Both the position numbers and the translations under genes were made by a program. From Lasioglossum baleicum (Eukaryota > Arthropoda > Insecta > Hymenoptera > Halictidae), in the NCBI RefSeq assembly GCF_051020765.1, contig NC_134931.1:19050810-19114809 (forward strand): 64,000 bases of DNA. The letters are read 5' to 3'. The notes beneath the pieces are model-generated. The model searched no databases and was not told the origin of the DNA. It was given only the letters and a program-made list of their open reading frames with translations. Below are positions 41,601-49,055 of the stretch, in pieces. Position 1 is the stretch's first letter; each line of letters begins with the position of its first letter.

Positions 41601-43590
41601 TTTTGCTTTACCCTTTTACATTTTCATTTTCTCATACTATTGTATCCGGTAACTGCAGATTTATAAATTTTTAATATTTAGTATAAACGAACGTGGACTT
41701 CAGTCAATTAAATTAATCCTGTTGTGTTCCTCGGTTATTTTTTTACCGTTGTTTATTTTCATTTTTTAATAATATAGTATTCATTCAGTAGTGGATTGAC
41801 CACATTCGCTGGAAAACTGCAGATTTTACGTATTTTTAATGTCAATATAAATGAACGTGGGTTGGAATCAATTAAATTAATCCTGTTGTATTCCCCAACT
41901 ATTTCCTGATCCCTTCGCATTTTTATTTCTCTTTATGATTTTTTTATGATGCTACATATTATCAACGTACAATAGGTTTTTACGATAAATACTGATCTGT
42001 ACAATAAATCGTGTCCAGCTACGAACTCTCGTTCCAGCTCAATGTAAGCTATTTAGACAATGAAAGTCAGATTTCAGGTATACAGGGTGGTCCACGAAAC
42101 TTGCACACCTATAATAACTTCCAAAGTATGCGTTGCACGAAAAAGTTTTGTATACAGAAGTTGCATGGTCTGAAGGGGTACATTATGTAGTGTATTTATA
42201 TTTTTTACAGGTGGACGCGTAAAGGACATGTGAAGGTCAACTTCATTTTTTTAAATGGAACGAGGTATTTTTTAATACATCAACCGATTCAGCTGGACAT
42301 TCGTTATAAAAAAGTACTAACCTATGTATATCGAAAAGTTAGTAGTTCAGGAGAGATATTTCAATTTAAATAACTCTAAAATACCATTACTGTCGTACTA
42401 ACAATAAGACATTCATGTTTACTTATTTGTGTAACGTCTTAGTAGAACAGTAACGGTATTTTAGAGTTATTTAAATATGTCCAGCTGAATCGATTGATGT
42501 ATTATTAAAAAATACCTCATTCCATTAAAAAAAATGAGGTTGACCTTCACATGTCCTTTACGCGTCCACCTGTAAAAAAAAATTAAATACACTACATAAT
42601 GTACCCCTTCAGACCATGCAACTTCTGTATACAAAACTTTTTCGTGCAACGCATACTTTAGAAATTATTATAGATGTGCAAGTTTCGTGGACCACCCTGT
42701 ATTTTCCCTATAAAAGCTTCCGTTCTCAAGGAAATCGATTCGGAAAGCCCGATGAACACGTGTGCACTGCAGCAAGTGACAGATACATGTCGTGTCCAAC
42801 CACTGCTGACCATTTCCACTTGCGGCAACGGTTGCAGATATATCGACAGTGTGGCGTAGAGTCTCATCTGCTTTTTCACGATACAACTTGGCGCGCGAGC
42901 AGACACGCCAGAAAGTAATAAGATCGATGGGAAATTGATAAGTCTGTGCATGCGAGTGACTGCAAGTATATTATACAACAGAAACGGACAGAACTGAACA
43001 GACGTATTGGACATGCTCTCGACGACGACGTTTCAAATGTAAATTAATTTCAAGAGTGAAGCATCGTGTAAAAAAGATGTATCGCATTGTCATTCATTTT
43101 TACGTTTGCACAATCGCGTCCGTTGAAAATGAACTGCGAAGCACGTTTGTGAAGATATTAAATGTATAGAATGTTTTGTATTTGATCCATCATGGATACA
43201 TGAAATCCGCTGTCGAATTGTTACAATCCGAACAAGTTCATACAGTCGATCTTAATTATAAACACAGTAAATTCGTTTGACGTTACAACCCAATAAATTC
43301 ATTGGATAATTTCATACAAAAGCGGCATTATGACGTCGCCAAGCGAATTCTGGATGGCTCAGGTCGCGAACTCGCGTTCACAATTTCGCGATAACAGGGA
43401 AACTGTATACAAGTTGACATCGCGGTGACGAGCATAGGCGAGGTATCGCTCATTGAAAAACTTGGGTATCCCACTTGACCAGCAGCCGAATTAAAATAAC
43501 TCCGAATGGCCGGGGTTGGACGGTTACGCGGTCTGTTAGCCGCGAATGAAAGGATGCTCCAGATTTTCGCGTGAAAAAGAAATATGGTCG

Positions 43591-43654
<64 letters not shown>

Positions 43655-46600
43655 CTACGTCACCGATCGCGGGGGCAAGTATTAATGCTATCGCGTTCGC
43701 GTTTTACTTAGCCGCAATTACGATCCTTACCTAGATTCTGTTAAAGCTGTCGCGCGCGATTGAAAACGCGGCCCGCAAGTCAAAGGTTTTCGACGTTTCC
43801 TCATTTTCACCGTGGCTCCATTTTCACCCGTGAAACTCAGTTTTCACCGGAACACTTTTTTCCAGAAGAAGAGCGAAAGAGAGGGAGAGAGAGCAGAAAA
43901 AAGAAAGAAAAGATCTTCCCGCCCGCTTAAACGCGGCTTCTTGTCCCCTCTGTCGATGCACGGGAAAATGCTCCGTTAATGTAGCCACGGAGTAAATGAG
44001 GACGAAAGAGTTTCAATGCATTTTTCAGTTTCGTCGTCGGATTCTTTTATGTCGGCCTTCTCTCTCTCTCTCTCTCTCTCTCCTCCGATCTTTCTTCGCC
44101 GTTCTCTCTCTCCCTTCTCTTTGATCACTGAAACTGTGTGTATCGATTCCCCGATAGAATGAACTTTTCTACGGGCGTACGGATGCGCCGGTTTCCTCCA
44201 GCCAATCTTTTCCTCTGGTCAATTAAGACCACCGGAAACCTCCCGGTTAATTAGGCCAATAAATATGTCGAAATTCGTTTTAGTCTTATTGTTCCTCGAG
44301 TCTCAGAACCGCGCCGCGATTTACTAAGAAAATTTTGAATAAATTGATTATCGAGAAGCATGGTCGTGTTCGTAATTAGGACCGCCAGGAACATCCCAGT
44401 TAATTAGTCCAACGAATATATCGAAATTCTCTTTAGTTATGTATTTCATGGCCGGGAAATTGCGCGCGACGAATTAGTAACACTATTTTAAAAATCGTGA
44501 TTTATCTTGAATTTTTTAAAATTTAAATTAAAGTCATCCGAAGATAATGTAGAATATGCAACGTTCTAAATTTTCACCGATTAATAATTCTTGATCAGAT
44601 TGTAGCTTCGTTCGTATTTTAAAAATAAATTTTTGCACCGGATTTAAATGTTCTGAAAATTCCTTCGAGGCTGAAGCGCACGAACTACGATCAATTTTTG
44701 AACAGTCCAGGATAGAGCGATTTCCTTCACGGTGACAGCTTTATTTCAAGCTCGGTAAAATAATTTAATTCTCATTTGGGATTGAATTCAACGCCAAATA
44801 TAACTTGTTATCCCTTGGCACTCGAGTGGCAACTCTGAGGCGCCATTAAAAATTGCTGTACCATTATTATTATTATTATTATTATTTATTATGCACGGAC
44901 CGAGGTCCACATTTACAATAGAATAAAGACTTACAATAGAATAAAGACTTAACATAAATTACTAAGAAAGGACATGCATAAAAGAAAACAAAAACTATTG
45001 GTAATTATTGAAAATACTGTTCACATTATTAGATATGTAGGTATCTAATCAATGACTGAACATTTAAGTATTTCATAAGGTATAATATCAATTTCATATC
45101 CACCAAATTTAAAATCTCATAAAGAAAGGAAATATTTTAGGTCGGAAGAAATGTTTAATTTTCGTGTTAAAATAGCTCCGAGTGCAAAGGCTTAACACTT
45201 CTCATTCCACCATCATGCACAGAATGCTATCTACTGCGAAACCTTTTATTACTTGTATTTTTCGAACACTTTTCAAGTTGTATCCGTTTTATTGAGACTT
45301 TAAACAAGTCCGGTTACAGTGGGTTAACGTAAAAGGCACAAGCGTTGCAACACTGTCAAACGGTGGAACGCGTAACCCGAAAAACCAATGTACCGAAGTT
45401 CGAAAAGAGTGAACCTAACCTCACGTTTTTTCGCCGGTGGATCTCCGGTGGGACGTTTGTCCGCGGCGAGCACGTTCCCATATATTACGCGTCCTATTTC
45501 ACGGGGCCCGGCCGGGGCAGCGTAAATTAAACTGTCACGCGGAATTAACGTAAACGAGAAAATCGTTCGCGAATCCGTTCTGTGACTTACGTGAGCCAGC
45601 GATCTCTGCTGCACGTACGTCCCGCTCTCTCCCGTCGGCGGGCGTTTCGCCTATGTTCGTTAGTGCGTGATAATTCGCGCGTGCACAAGGTTACTCCCCC
45701 GGGACAGACGCGCTTTGACACGCTTCAAAAACGGTTGCCTCGTAAAACCCTCGCGCCTCGGGAAAAAATTCGAATTCGCGAGAAAAAAATAAACTAATAC
45801 CGCACAACCGAAGTGAAAACATCTATGGTGATTGCGATTTTTCTAGGCTCCTCCGAGTTTGCCCGAATGGCGTTTCACCTCGAAGCGTGACGGATCAGAT
45901 TCACTGCCCAGAAATTATGTACGCGGAAGCCGAACGAAAAGTCCGCAGAAAGAAAAAATCGCGAAAGAACTATCACCGAGAGAGAGGGAGAGAAAAAAAT
46001 GTAAAAACCAGTAGCTGATCAGAGGTACGTCGCCATTGCTTATCCCGTTCCCAGTGAAAACCACACGTCATAACTCGGCGAGGCTTTAATTAACCGGTTC
46101 TCGAAACTCCCTTGACACGCCGAGAGAAACCTAACCCCTTACTCGGAGACCGTAACGCCGCGACCGAGGTGCTGCTTTCGATAACGTTATCGATAAACAT
46201 CGATAATATAGAGCTGTCAGACCGAGCTCGATATGTCGATATTTTTAAGATGTCCGTAAATTGAATCCTGCTTAGATCTGGACCCGTGTAACTAACAAAG
46301 AAACGACAGGCAACTAGATTTTATGAAATGGAGACATTTCACTTCGGGAACGTTGGGTAGCCAGATTTCATACAAAATTGAGGGCTGATGCAGCCATGAA
46401 TTTTTCAGGGCTTCTAACCTCAACTGTCATGTCGAGAAACTTTTATTCCAGGTGAACAACCTTTTTTGAAAGTAGAACAGATTATCTCTAACGATGGAGT
46501 GAGATGGAGAATTTTATGCATGTATGACAAAAACGAGTAGGTATAATTTAAAACAGTAAAAACATTGGACGATGTTAAAGTAATTGTTAGATTATGTTTG

Positions 46601-48094
46601 TCCTATTAAACGTATTAAGGAAGAAAATGAAAAGATCCGCTAATCGTAAAGCAGCAACTCAATAACGCAATCTAATAATTTCGTTTGGGATTATTGTGCA
46701 AAAAGATTTTTGAACTTCAGGGACAAAATTTGGGAATTTTGCATAACATGTCGATTGTCTATGTATACAGGGTATCATATAATATGTACATGCAAGAAGT
46801 AGAATCGGTAGGTCATGATCAGACGCAAAAATGAATAGGTGCAATTCCAGGCAGTCAAAATATAAGAAGAATTTAAACGCACTACACAGTACATATTAAG
46901 AAAGAAAAATGAACTTTATTTAACTCCACTTTGCTGCAATTTCGGTAGAACATTATTATTTTGCATAAAGATCCGCTGTTTGAATATAATTTAATTAAAC
47001 AATGATCAAAACGTATAAATCCGTGTGAGAATATCGTTGAACGTTGCCTTAATGATGCAATTTAGAATTGTGTCGCGTTGTTGGAACTATTTTTCGAAAT
47101 CACCCCGGTTATGCGAACTTATCGATAATCGGTACGAGCACCGCTGTACGGTGGCGGTCGCTCGATGAAAAACAAATTAGCTGCACCGCGTCCGAAGAGG
47201 CACGACACCGAGGGTTTCGAGTAACGTATCCCACAAAGAAATCATGGATGACAGAGGCTGTATTTCGTGACGCGTAATGTCAGAGGCGGATTAGCCTTGT
47301 AGAAAAGCGTCGGAGCGTAGGCGAGCGAGAGAACTAACATATTCGGCGAACGTGGGCAAGCACATACATACATCTATGGTTGTCAGGAAAAACGCCGCGC
47401 CGCATGTGACAATTTCAAAAAATTTATGCGTTAACTCAGCCTCGTAGTATAGGATTTACGTATTTACCATTGAAAAAAGTCAGGAAAATAAATTCGCAAT
47501 TTGCAATTTAACCGAAACGAATCGAAGCTCGAAACGGCAATAAATCTCGAAAGTGAAATTATGTGACATGCGGCGTTCTTCCGGATAACCAGAGACATAT
47601 TCCTCTGGAACGCGGAGAAGGTTCGTACGGCTCTCCGGTTCGGATCGTTACAGCCGTTCCCATAACGCACTCGTGGAAGGAAACGCATCGAGGAACACGA
47701 GTGCACAGCATCGATCGAGGCTCCCGTGAACCGTTTGACAGGTAGCGCACGGGCTAATCGACGAGCGTTTAAAAGGAATTTTCACGAGGGCAGGTAGATT
47801 CGTGGACAGTACATCGATCGTGGATGCGCGTTGCGCGTGACATTTGCCGCTTGTTCCGTGCGGGGTGAGAGTAAGGGGGACAAAAAAAAAGAAACCCTTA
47901 TTCGATAGAGGAAAATAATCGAAGTGACATCGGGCGAGAGCTAGGCGGAATTGTCCGGGGTCGATCGATTCGCGGTTCTACGTTGTTAGGCTCGCGTTTT
48001 ACCGGTGATATTCACAAACATGATTACTCACCTGAACCCCCCGGCAAACCGTCAGAACGGCCAGCAGTAGTCCGGCCACCAGCATCCCCTTCAT
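4300..48094 (-). CDS. Appl: Amyloid-beta precursor-like protein, whole gene (15 coding exons)
   Basis: Insect orthologue of vertebrate APP: a neuronal type I membrane protein acting in axon growth, synapse formation and neuronal maintenance, processed by secretases (known for the family). Seen here: 15 exons with GT/AG borders and matching phases give 2,127 nt, 708 aa plus stop. Order of parts: signal peptide (1-21), E1 growth-factor-like and copper-binding modules with their cysteines (about 36-197), Asp/Glu-rich stretch (about 210-265), E2 helical domain (about 315-545), Gln/Ser-rich linker, transmembrane helix (about 639-661), tail with GYENPTY (695-701), the docking site for PTB adaptors. 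There is no Kunitz domain and no recognisable A-beta peptide, as in fly Appl. Intron 1 is ~21.5 kb. No frameshift or stop was found. Untranslated exons are not resolved. Confidence 0.96.
4514..4660 (-). CDS. Appl: Appl coding exon 14: transmembrane helix
   Basis: 49 codons: GYSVRGEVYRREST, then a 23-residue hydrophobic helix (VYFTLAFAGIALMAAAIVGV plus AVF) and a KRRSAR stop-transfer signal. This is the presumed gamma-secretase substrate segment. TTGTAG acceptor and GTAGAA donor. Confidence 0.96.
5170..5402 (-). CDS. Appl: Appl coding exon 13: charged coil and Q/S-rich juxtamembrane linker
   Basis: 233 nt. A Lys/Glu/Arg-rich coiled segment (KEQRKAERGELRTEQ) leads into a Gln/Asn/Ser-rich linker (TQPQQQPEQSSAVAAM) and ends AAHSMTHEISHSEP. 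It is much shorter than the fly linker. The acceptor TTCGTAG was chosen because it restores the codon split with exon 12. Confidence 0.92.
5477..5637 (-). CDS. Appl: Appl coding exon 12: end of E2
   Basis: 161 nt encoding YPDLSAKIGRLMDDYVLALR and TREAEAEILDKYQ. It agrees with the YPELSAKI and LDKYR positions of fly Appl. TTTAG acceptor and GTATCA donor. Confidence 0.95.
5769..5959 (-). CDS. Appl: Appl coding exon 11: E2 domain
   Basis: 191 nt encoding KCLQKLLRALHKDRHHTIAH and YRHLLDSSLEQ, then ITNQSLLMLER. The K-D-R-x-H-x-x-x-H-Y/F pattern is a hallmark of APP E2. TTCAG acceptor and GTAATG donor, phase 2. Confidence 0.96.
6097..6569. mobile_element. Non-autonomous Transib-like element in Appl intron 10
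   Basis: 473 bp with terminal inverted repeats of about 35 perfect bases, both starting CACAGTGGGTTGAAACGCG. It is flanked by an exact 5-bp duplication, CGATG (6,092-6,096 and 6,570-6,574). CACAGTG ends, a 5-bp GC-rich target and long repeats fit the Transib superfamily. No transposase is encoded. An ACAAAA box starts 22 bp after the heptamer at both ends. Confidence 0.75.
7009..7080 (-). CDS. Appl: Appl coding exon 10: E2 domain, 72-nt exon
   Basis: 24 codons: RNEEAMSCYTAALNESPPN follows EAVKQ. It corresponds to the R-E-A-M-T-C-Y-T-x-A-L segment of fly Appl. TTGCAG acceptor and GTAAGC donor. Confidence 0.94.
7203..7385 (-). CDS. Appl: Appl coding exon 9: E2 domain
   Basis: 61 codons with VMKDWSDLEEKYQDIREHDP and EKHQLSAMHQQRV, the best-conserved part of insect Appl E2 (heparin and matrix binding in the family). 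TTTTAG acceptor and GTACGT donor, phase 0 on both sides. Confidence 0.97.
7716..7926 (-). CDS. Appl: Appl coding exon 8: Ser/Thr-rich linker and start of E2
   Basis: 211 nt. A Ser/Thr/Gln-rich linker is followed by DPYLTHFDPRSEHQSYK and RLEEVHKEKVTK, the entry to the E2 helical domain. CGCAG acceptor and GTAAGT donor. Confidence 0.95.
8013..8232 (-). CDS. Appl: Appl coding exon 7: acidic region
   Basis: 220 nt. After NVKPKKPIDLPIPKS comes a run dominated by Asp and Glu, including DADADDDDDSEADPEDV, matching the long acidic stretch between E1 and E2 in APP proteins. It has a TTGCAG acceptor and a GTAAAA donor. It joins exon 6 directly across a 9.2-kb intron. Confidence 0.93.
9425..9529. repeat. 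Short fold-back element
   Basis: AAGCTATATCCACACTG at the left and its inverted copy with one mismatch at the right (ending 9,529) enclose a ~70-bp interior that also pairs in part (GCCTCTTGT with CAACAAGAG). This looks like a tiny hairpin transposon or its remnant in Appl intron 6. Confidence 0.55.
11343..11362. repeat. CT microsatellite
   Basis: Run of CT dinucleotides within a GC-richer stretch (10,970-11,800) of Appl intron 6. That stretch also has several GAACGAACG-type short tandems near 11,150-11,205 and long spurious ORFs caused by few stop codons. Confidence 0.7.
12806..13602. mobile_element. Transib-like element with RSS-like ends in Appl intron 6
   Basis: 797 bp. The left end CACAGTGTGCCGAA and the inverted right end CACAGTGCGCCGAA match at 13 of 14 positions, and an exact CGACG duplication flanks it (12,801-12,805 and 13,603-13,607), fitting the GC-rich CGNCG-type target of Transib. 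The left end has ACAAAAATC after a 13-bp spacer; the right end has ACAAAATTC after 22 bp. The interior is AT-rich with no recognisable transposase. Confidence 0.75.
14469..14493. repeat. CT microsatellite
   Basis: Uninterrupted CT dinucleotides for about 25 bp in Appl intron 6, followed by TTTCTC. Confidence 0.85.
14884..15126. mobile_element. TTAA-flanked MITE, family with CTTTGCACTCGAA ends
   Basis: 243 bp between TTAACACTTTGCACTCGAA and TTCGAGTGCAAAGGGTTAA, inverted with one mismatch. A sub-terminal GCCTCAGAGTCGCCATTCGA recurs at 44.8 kb and 55.8 kb. TTAA target sites suggest piggyBac-type mobilisation. Lies in Appl intron 6. Confidence 0.68.
16091..17031. repeat. Long near-perfect inverted repeat (two ~387-bp arms, ~166-bp loop)
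   Basis: Arm 1 is 16,091-16,477 and arm 2 is 16,644-17,031. Read in opposite directions they agree at roughly nine positions in ten, for example GTTGATGGGTCACGGATTTT and its complement. In the Appl pre-mRNA this could fold into a long double-stranded hairpin. No target duplication was found, so whether it is a fold-back transposon or a locally inverted duplication is open. Confidence 0.75.
17387..17517 (-). CDS. Appl: Appl coding exon 6: E1 copper-binding module
   Basis: 131 nt encoding RWNATAADTCRERN and then FAMLLPCGISLFSGVEFV followed by CCPKHLK, the signature close of the E1 domain. It has a TTTCAG acceptor and a GTACGT donor, and ends with a G that is completed by AA of exon 7 to give Glu. 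Confidence 0.96.
18322..18412 (-). CDS. Appl: Appl coding exon 5: E1, end of growth-factor-like module
   Basis: 91 nt encoding GPFQSDALLVPEGCLFDH and then CWESH. The SDALLVP core is shared with human APP. Flanked by a TTTCAG acceptor and a GTAAGG donor. It carries an N-Q-T sequon. Confidence 0.96.
20000..20252. mobile_element. TTAA-flanked MITE, family with ACCTACCGG ends
   Basis: 253 bp. The left end TTAACACATTACCGACCGG is the inverse of the right end CCGGTAGGTAAAGTGTTAA with two mismatches. The same interior (GGTACATGGCTAAACACTTT and its complement) recurs inverted at 38.2-38.5 kb, so it is a dispersed family. Appl intron 4. Confidence 0.68.
20339..20719. mobile_element. TA-flanked MITE with CAGTAAAAGCGCGTT ends
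   Basis: 381 bp, with CAGTAAAAGCGCGTT at the left and the exact inverse AACGCGCTTTTACTG at the right, and TA on both sides (20,337-20,338, 20,720-20,721). This is the pattern of a Tc1/mariner-type non-autonomous element. A related end sits at 60.77 kb. Appl intron 4. Confidence 0.7.
21774..21900 (-). CDS. Appl: Appl coding exon 4: E1 growth-factor-like module
   Basis: 127 nt, starting AYPKRDITNIVESSHY and containing GWCKPGRTKCK and WVKPYRCL, nearly identical in pattern to fly Appl. Flanked by a TTTCAG acceptor and a GTACGT donor. It ends with one base of the next codon (phase 1). Confidence 0.95.
24288..24419 (-). CDS. Appl: Appl coding exon 3: start of E1 growth-factor-like module
   Basis: 44 codons from VATLCETGEVY to EILEYCKK, with the GRW and CMTDK positions seen in APP-family E1. 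The donor is GTAAGC. The acceptor GCGAAG has a weak pyrimidine tract, so the exact 5' border is the least certain in the gene, although phase and homology both support it. Confidence 0.92.
26464..26517 (-). CDS. Appl: Appl coding exon 2: 54-nt exon joining signal peptide to E1
   Basis: 18 codons, phase 0 at both ends, between a TTGCAG acceptor and a GTGAGT donor. Its last residues, SEPQ, precede VATLCETG of exon 3, matching the EPQIAVLCEAG junction of fly Appl. That match is why I include it rather than joining exon 1 directly to exon 3. Because its length is a multiple of three, it could be skipped without a frameshift. Confidence 0.85.
26576..26628. repeat. GA microsatellite next to Appl exon 2
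   Basis: About 26 uninterrupted GA units. On the Appl strand it is a CT tract 58-110 nt upstream of the acceptor of the 54-nt exon 2. A shorter GA tract (26,238-26,272) and a G run (26,393-26,403) lie on the other side of the exon. Confidence 0.95.
29951..30440. repeat. Decayed tandem repeat, units of ~30-35 bp
   Basis: CCCTAAAATTTTCGTAGAA-like units recur at least ten times (30,051, 30,110, 30,147, 30,186, 30,247, 30,309, 30,343, 30,367 and others), alternating with AATATTTTCGCA-like units. The copies are diverged and of unequal length, so this is an old minisatellite-like array in Appl intron 1. Confidence 0.6.
31414..31703. mobile_element. Palindromic MITE with AAACCGACTTCGAAAAA ends
   Basis: Two arms of about 127 bp (31,414-31,540 and 31,577-31,703) are inverted copies, sharing AATACAATCTTTTCGGA and ACCGACTTCGAAAAAACGCA, around a ~36-bp loop. 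A further copy of the end, AACCGACTTCGAAAAAGGAG, lies at 31,153, suggesting nested or tandem insertions. I have seen this ACCGACTTC end in other insect DNA, but I do not know the superfamily. Confidence 0.65.
33606..33945. mobile_element. Partial Transib-like copy, related to the 48.5-kb element
   Basis: Starts CACAGTGGGG after TGGCG and shares about 150 bp (from TTTCGATAGAAATG through GAGAAAATTCGTTAAA) with the element at 48,544, with further scattered similarity. I could not find a matching right end or target duplication, so it looks truncated. End coordinate approximate. It lies in Appl intron 1. Confidence 0.55.
38242..38459. mobile_element. Second copy of the ACCTACCGG TTAA element, one end lost
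   Basis: Begins TTAACACTTTACCTACCGGA and follows the 20.0-kb copy in reverse orientation to about ATGCAATAATCAC, where similarity stops before the expected second TTAA. Differences from the other copy are scattered substitutions and small indels. Lies in Appl intron 1. Confidence 0.6.
38544..38640. mobile_element. hAT-like transposon end (remnant)
   Basis: CAGGCCTGGCCAACCCAAAT, then CACGGGCCACTTTGATGA and AGCGGGCCGTACTTT, have the look of hAT-element left ends (CAG...TGGCCAAC...GGGCCGC). No right end or 8-bp duplication could be placed. End coordinate approximate. Confidence 0.4.
40955..41525. mobile_element. Degraded element with TAGG-GGGGCAAGTGCG ends
   Basis: CTAGGATGGGGCAAGTGCG near 40,958 is echoed inverted by CGCACTTACCCCACC (41,109), CGCACTTGCCCCGTG (41,125) and CACTTAACCCACTCCACCC (41,499). 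The repeated and inverted ends suggest one or more nested miniature elements. Borders are uncertain. Confidence 0.35.
42083..42699. mobile_element. TA-flanked fold-back element, ~220-bp arms
   Basis: 617 bp from CAGGGTGGTCCACGAAACTT to its inverse AAGTTTCGTGGACCACCCTG, with TA on both sides (42,081-42,082, 42,700-42,701). The arms (42,083-42,300 and 42,476-42,699) pair almost throughout, and an inner pair of ~38 bp (AAATAACTCTAAAATACC) continues the palindrome. The Tc1/mariner-like ends make a foldback MITE the best call. Appl intron 1. Confidence 0.75.
43593..43653. repeat. GA microsatellite
   Basis: About 30 uninterrupted GA units in Appl intron 1; it keeps open a spurious ORF of alternating Arg-Glu. 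Confidence 0.95.
44059..44082. repeat. CT microsatellite
   Basis: About 12 CT units in Appl intron 1, close to further CT-rich sequence at 44,104-44,121. Confidence 0.85.
44808..45195. mobile_element. TTAA-type MITE of the CTTTGCACTCGAA family, diverged
   Basis: TTATCCCTTGGCACTCGAGT and GGCAACTCTGAGGCGCC at the left, CCGAGTGCAAAGGCTTAA at the right, match the 14.9-kb element's ends. The middle holds an ATT microsatellite (44,862-44,890) and a short tandem ACAATAGAATAAAGACTT not present in the shorter copy. Appl intron 1. Confidence 0.5.
48032..48094 (-). CDS. Appl: Appl coding exon 1: start codon and signal peptide
   Basis: 21 codons starting MKGMLVAGLLLAVLTV: a positive residue followed by a hydrophobic core, a typical secretory signal. 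The first ATG in the frame was taken, preceded by AGAGG. The exon ends CAG followed by a GTGAGT donor, phase 0. It sits ~21.5 kb upstream of the next coding exon. Confidence 0.88.
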
Positions 48095-48543
48095 CCTCTT
48101 TCCACTCCGCCTAACCTTTCTTTAAATCTCCGGCACCGTCCGTTCTCGCTCTCTCTTTCTCCTACGTTCGACTAGTTACCGAAGACGACGATCAAGTAGT
48201 TTTTCTCCCGAAACTTCCCAGCGAGTTATCGGCGACCGCACTCGTGTAACAAACCGCAGAAGAACGTTGCGGAACGATTTTACGCTGTTCGATACGACAA
48301 GACACCCACTATCTCTCTTCTCACCCGCCGTGTATACGGGAGCACAGCGTACTACTGTGACACTGCTGCTGGGTGGGTCGCATTCGCGAGAAATCAAGAT
48401 GGTGGTGAAGCGCGGCGCCGGTGCCGCTGAAACGACTCGACCAATCAAAAGCTGTCACTCGATGACCGCGCCGGAGGGCGCGTTCACATGCGCGCAGTGG
48501 TCAGTCGATACTGTGGCGGGAATATTGAGATTTCGAAACGGCG

Positions 48544-49055
48544 CACTAGTGGGACCTTTCGTCCAAATCGGAGACAAAATCAAAGAACTTTCGATAGAAA
48601 TGGGGTAGAGCGATGAAATTTTTTTTTAATTAAAGCTGAAACTTTGCAGAATATGGGAAAATTAGGGAGATTATGGTACGAACGTTTTTTAACCTTGAGA
48701 AAATTCGTTAAACATGTACAATTTCAAGAAATCGATTTTGCAGTATCCTGAGGTCCTAGAAAAATTTTGAGACCAGATTTGAAATCAGTGTGACAAAATT
48801 TACGGGAAATGAAGTACAACATGTTCAAAAAAAAATTTTTCCGCGCGTGGTATTGGAAAAACCACAATTTTCTCGAAAATGTGCAAGTTTAACGAATTTT
48901 CTCAACGTTAAAAAACGCTCTTACCATAATCTCCCTATTTTTCCCATATTCTGCAAAGTTTCAGCTTTAATTTAAAAAAAATTTCATCGCTCTACCTCAT
49001 TTCTATCGAGAGTTCTTTGATTTTGTCTCCGATTTGGACGAAAGGTCCCACTGTG
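48544..49055. mobile_element. Palindromic Transib-like element 5' of Appl
   Basis: 512 bp whose two halves are largely inverted copies (TTTCGTCCAAATCGGAGACA near both ends). The right end reads CACAGTGGGACC inward; the left has one extra base, CACTAGTGGGACC. Exact CGGCG duplications flank it (48,539-48,543 and 49,056-49,060). It lies about 450 bp upstream of the Appl start codon. No ORF of note. Confidence 0.72.

Larger units (their letters stand above)
26518..48031 (-). other. Appl intron 1 (~21.5 kb)
   Basis: No exon of Appl or of another known gene was found here. It holds the partial Transib copy (33.6 kb), palindromic elements (31.4 and 42.1 kb), TTAA elements (38.2 and 44.8 kb), the hAT-like end, a decayed tandem array (30.0-30.4 kb) and microsatellites. 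A minus-strand ORF at 29,648-29,911 is described under findings. Long first introns of neuronal genes often carry enhancers, but nothing in the sequence alone marks one. Confidence 0.7.

Noticed and set aside
43546..43734. ORF with a long Arg-Glu repeat
   Set aside because: It is only the translation of the GA microsatellite.
24288..48094. Direct splice of the Appl signal-peptide exon to exon 3
   Set aside because: Phase would allow it, but the 54-nt exon at 26,464-26,517 supplies the SEPQ junction that matches fly Appl. Direct joining remains possible as an exon-skipped isoform.
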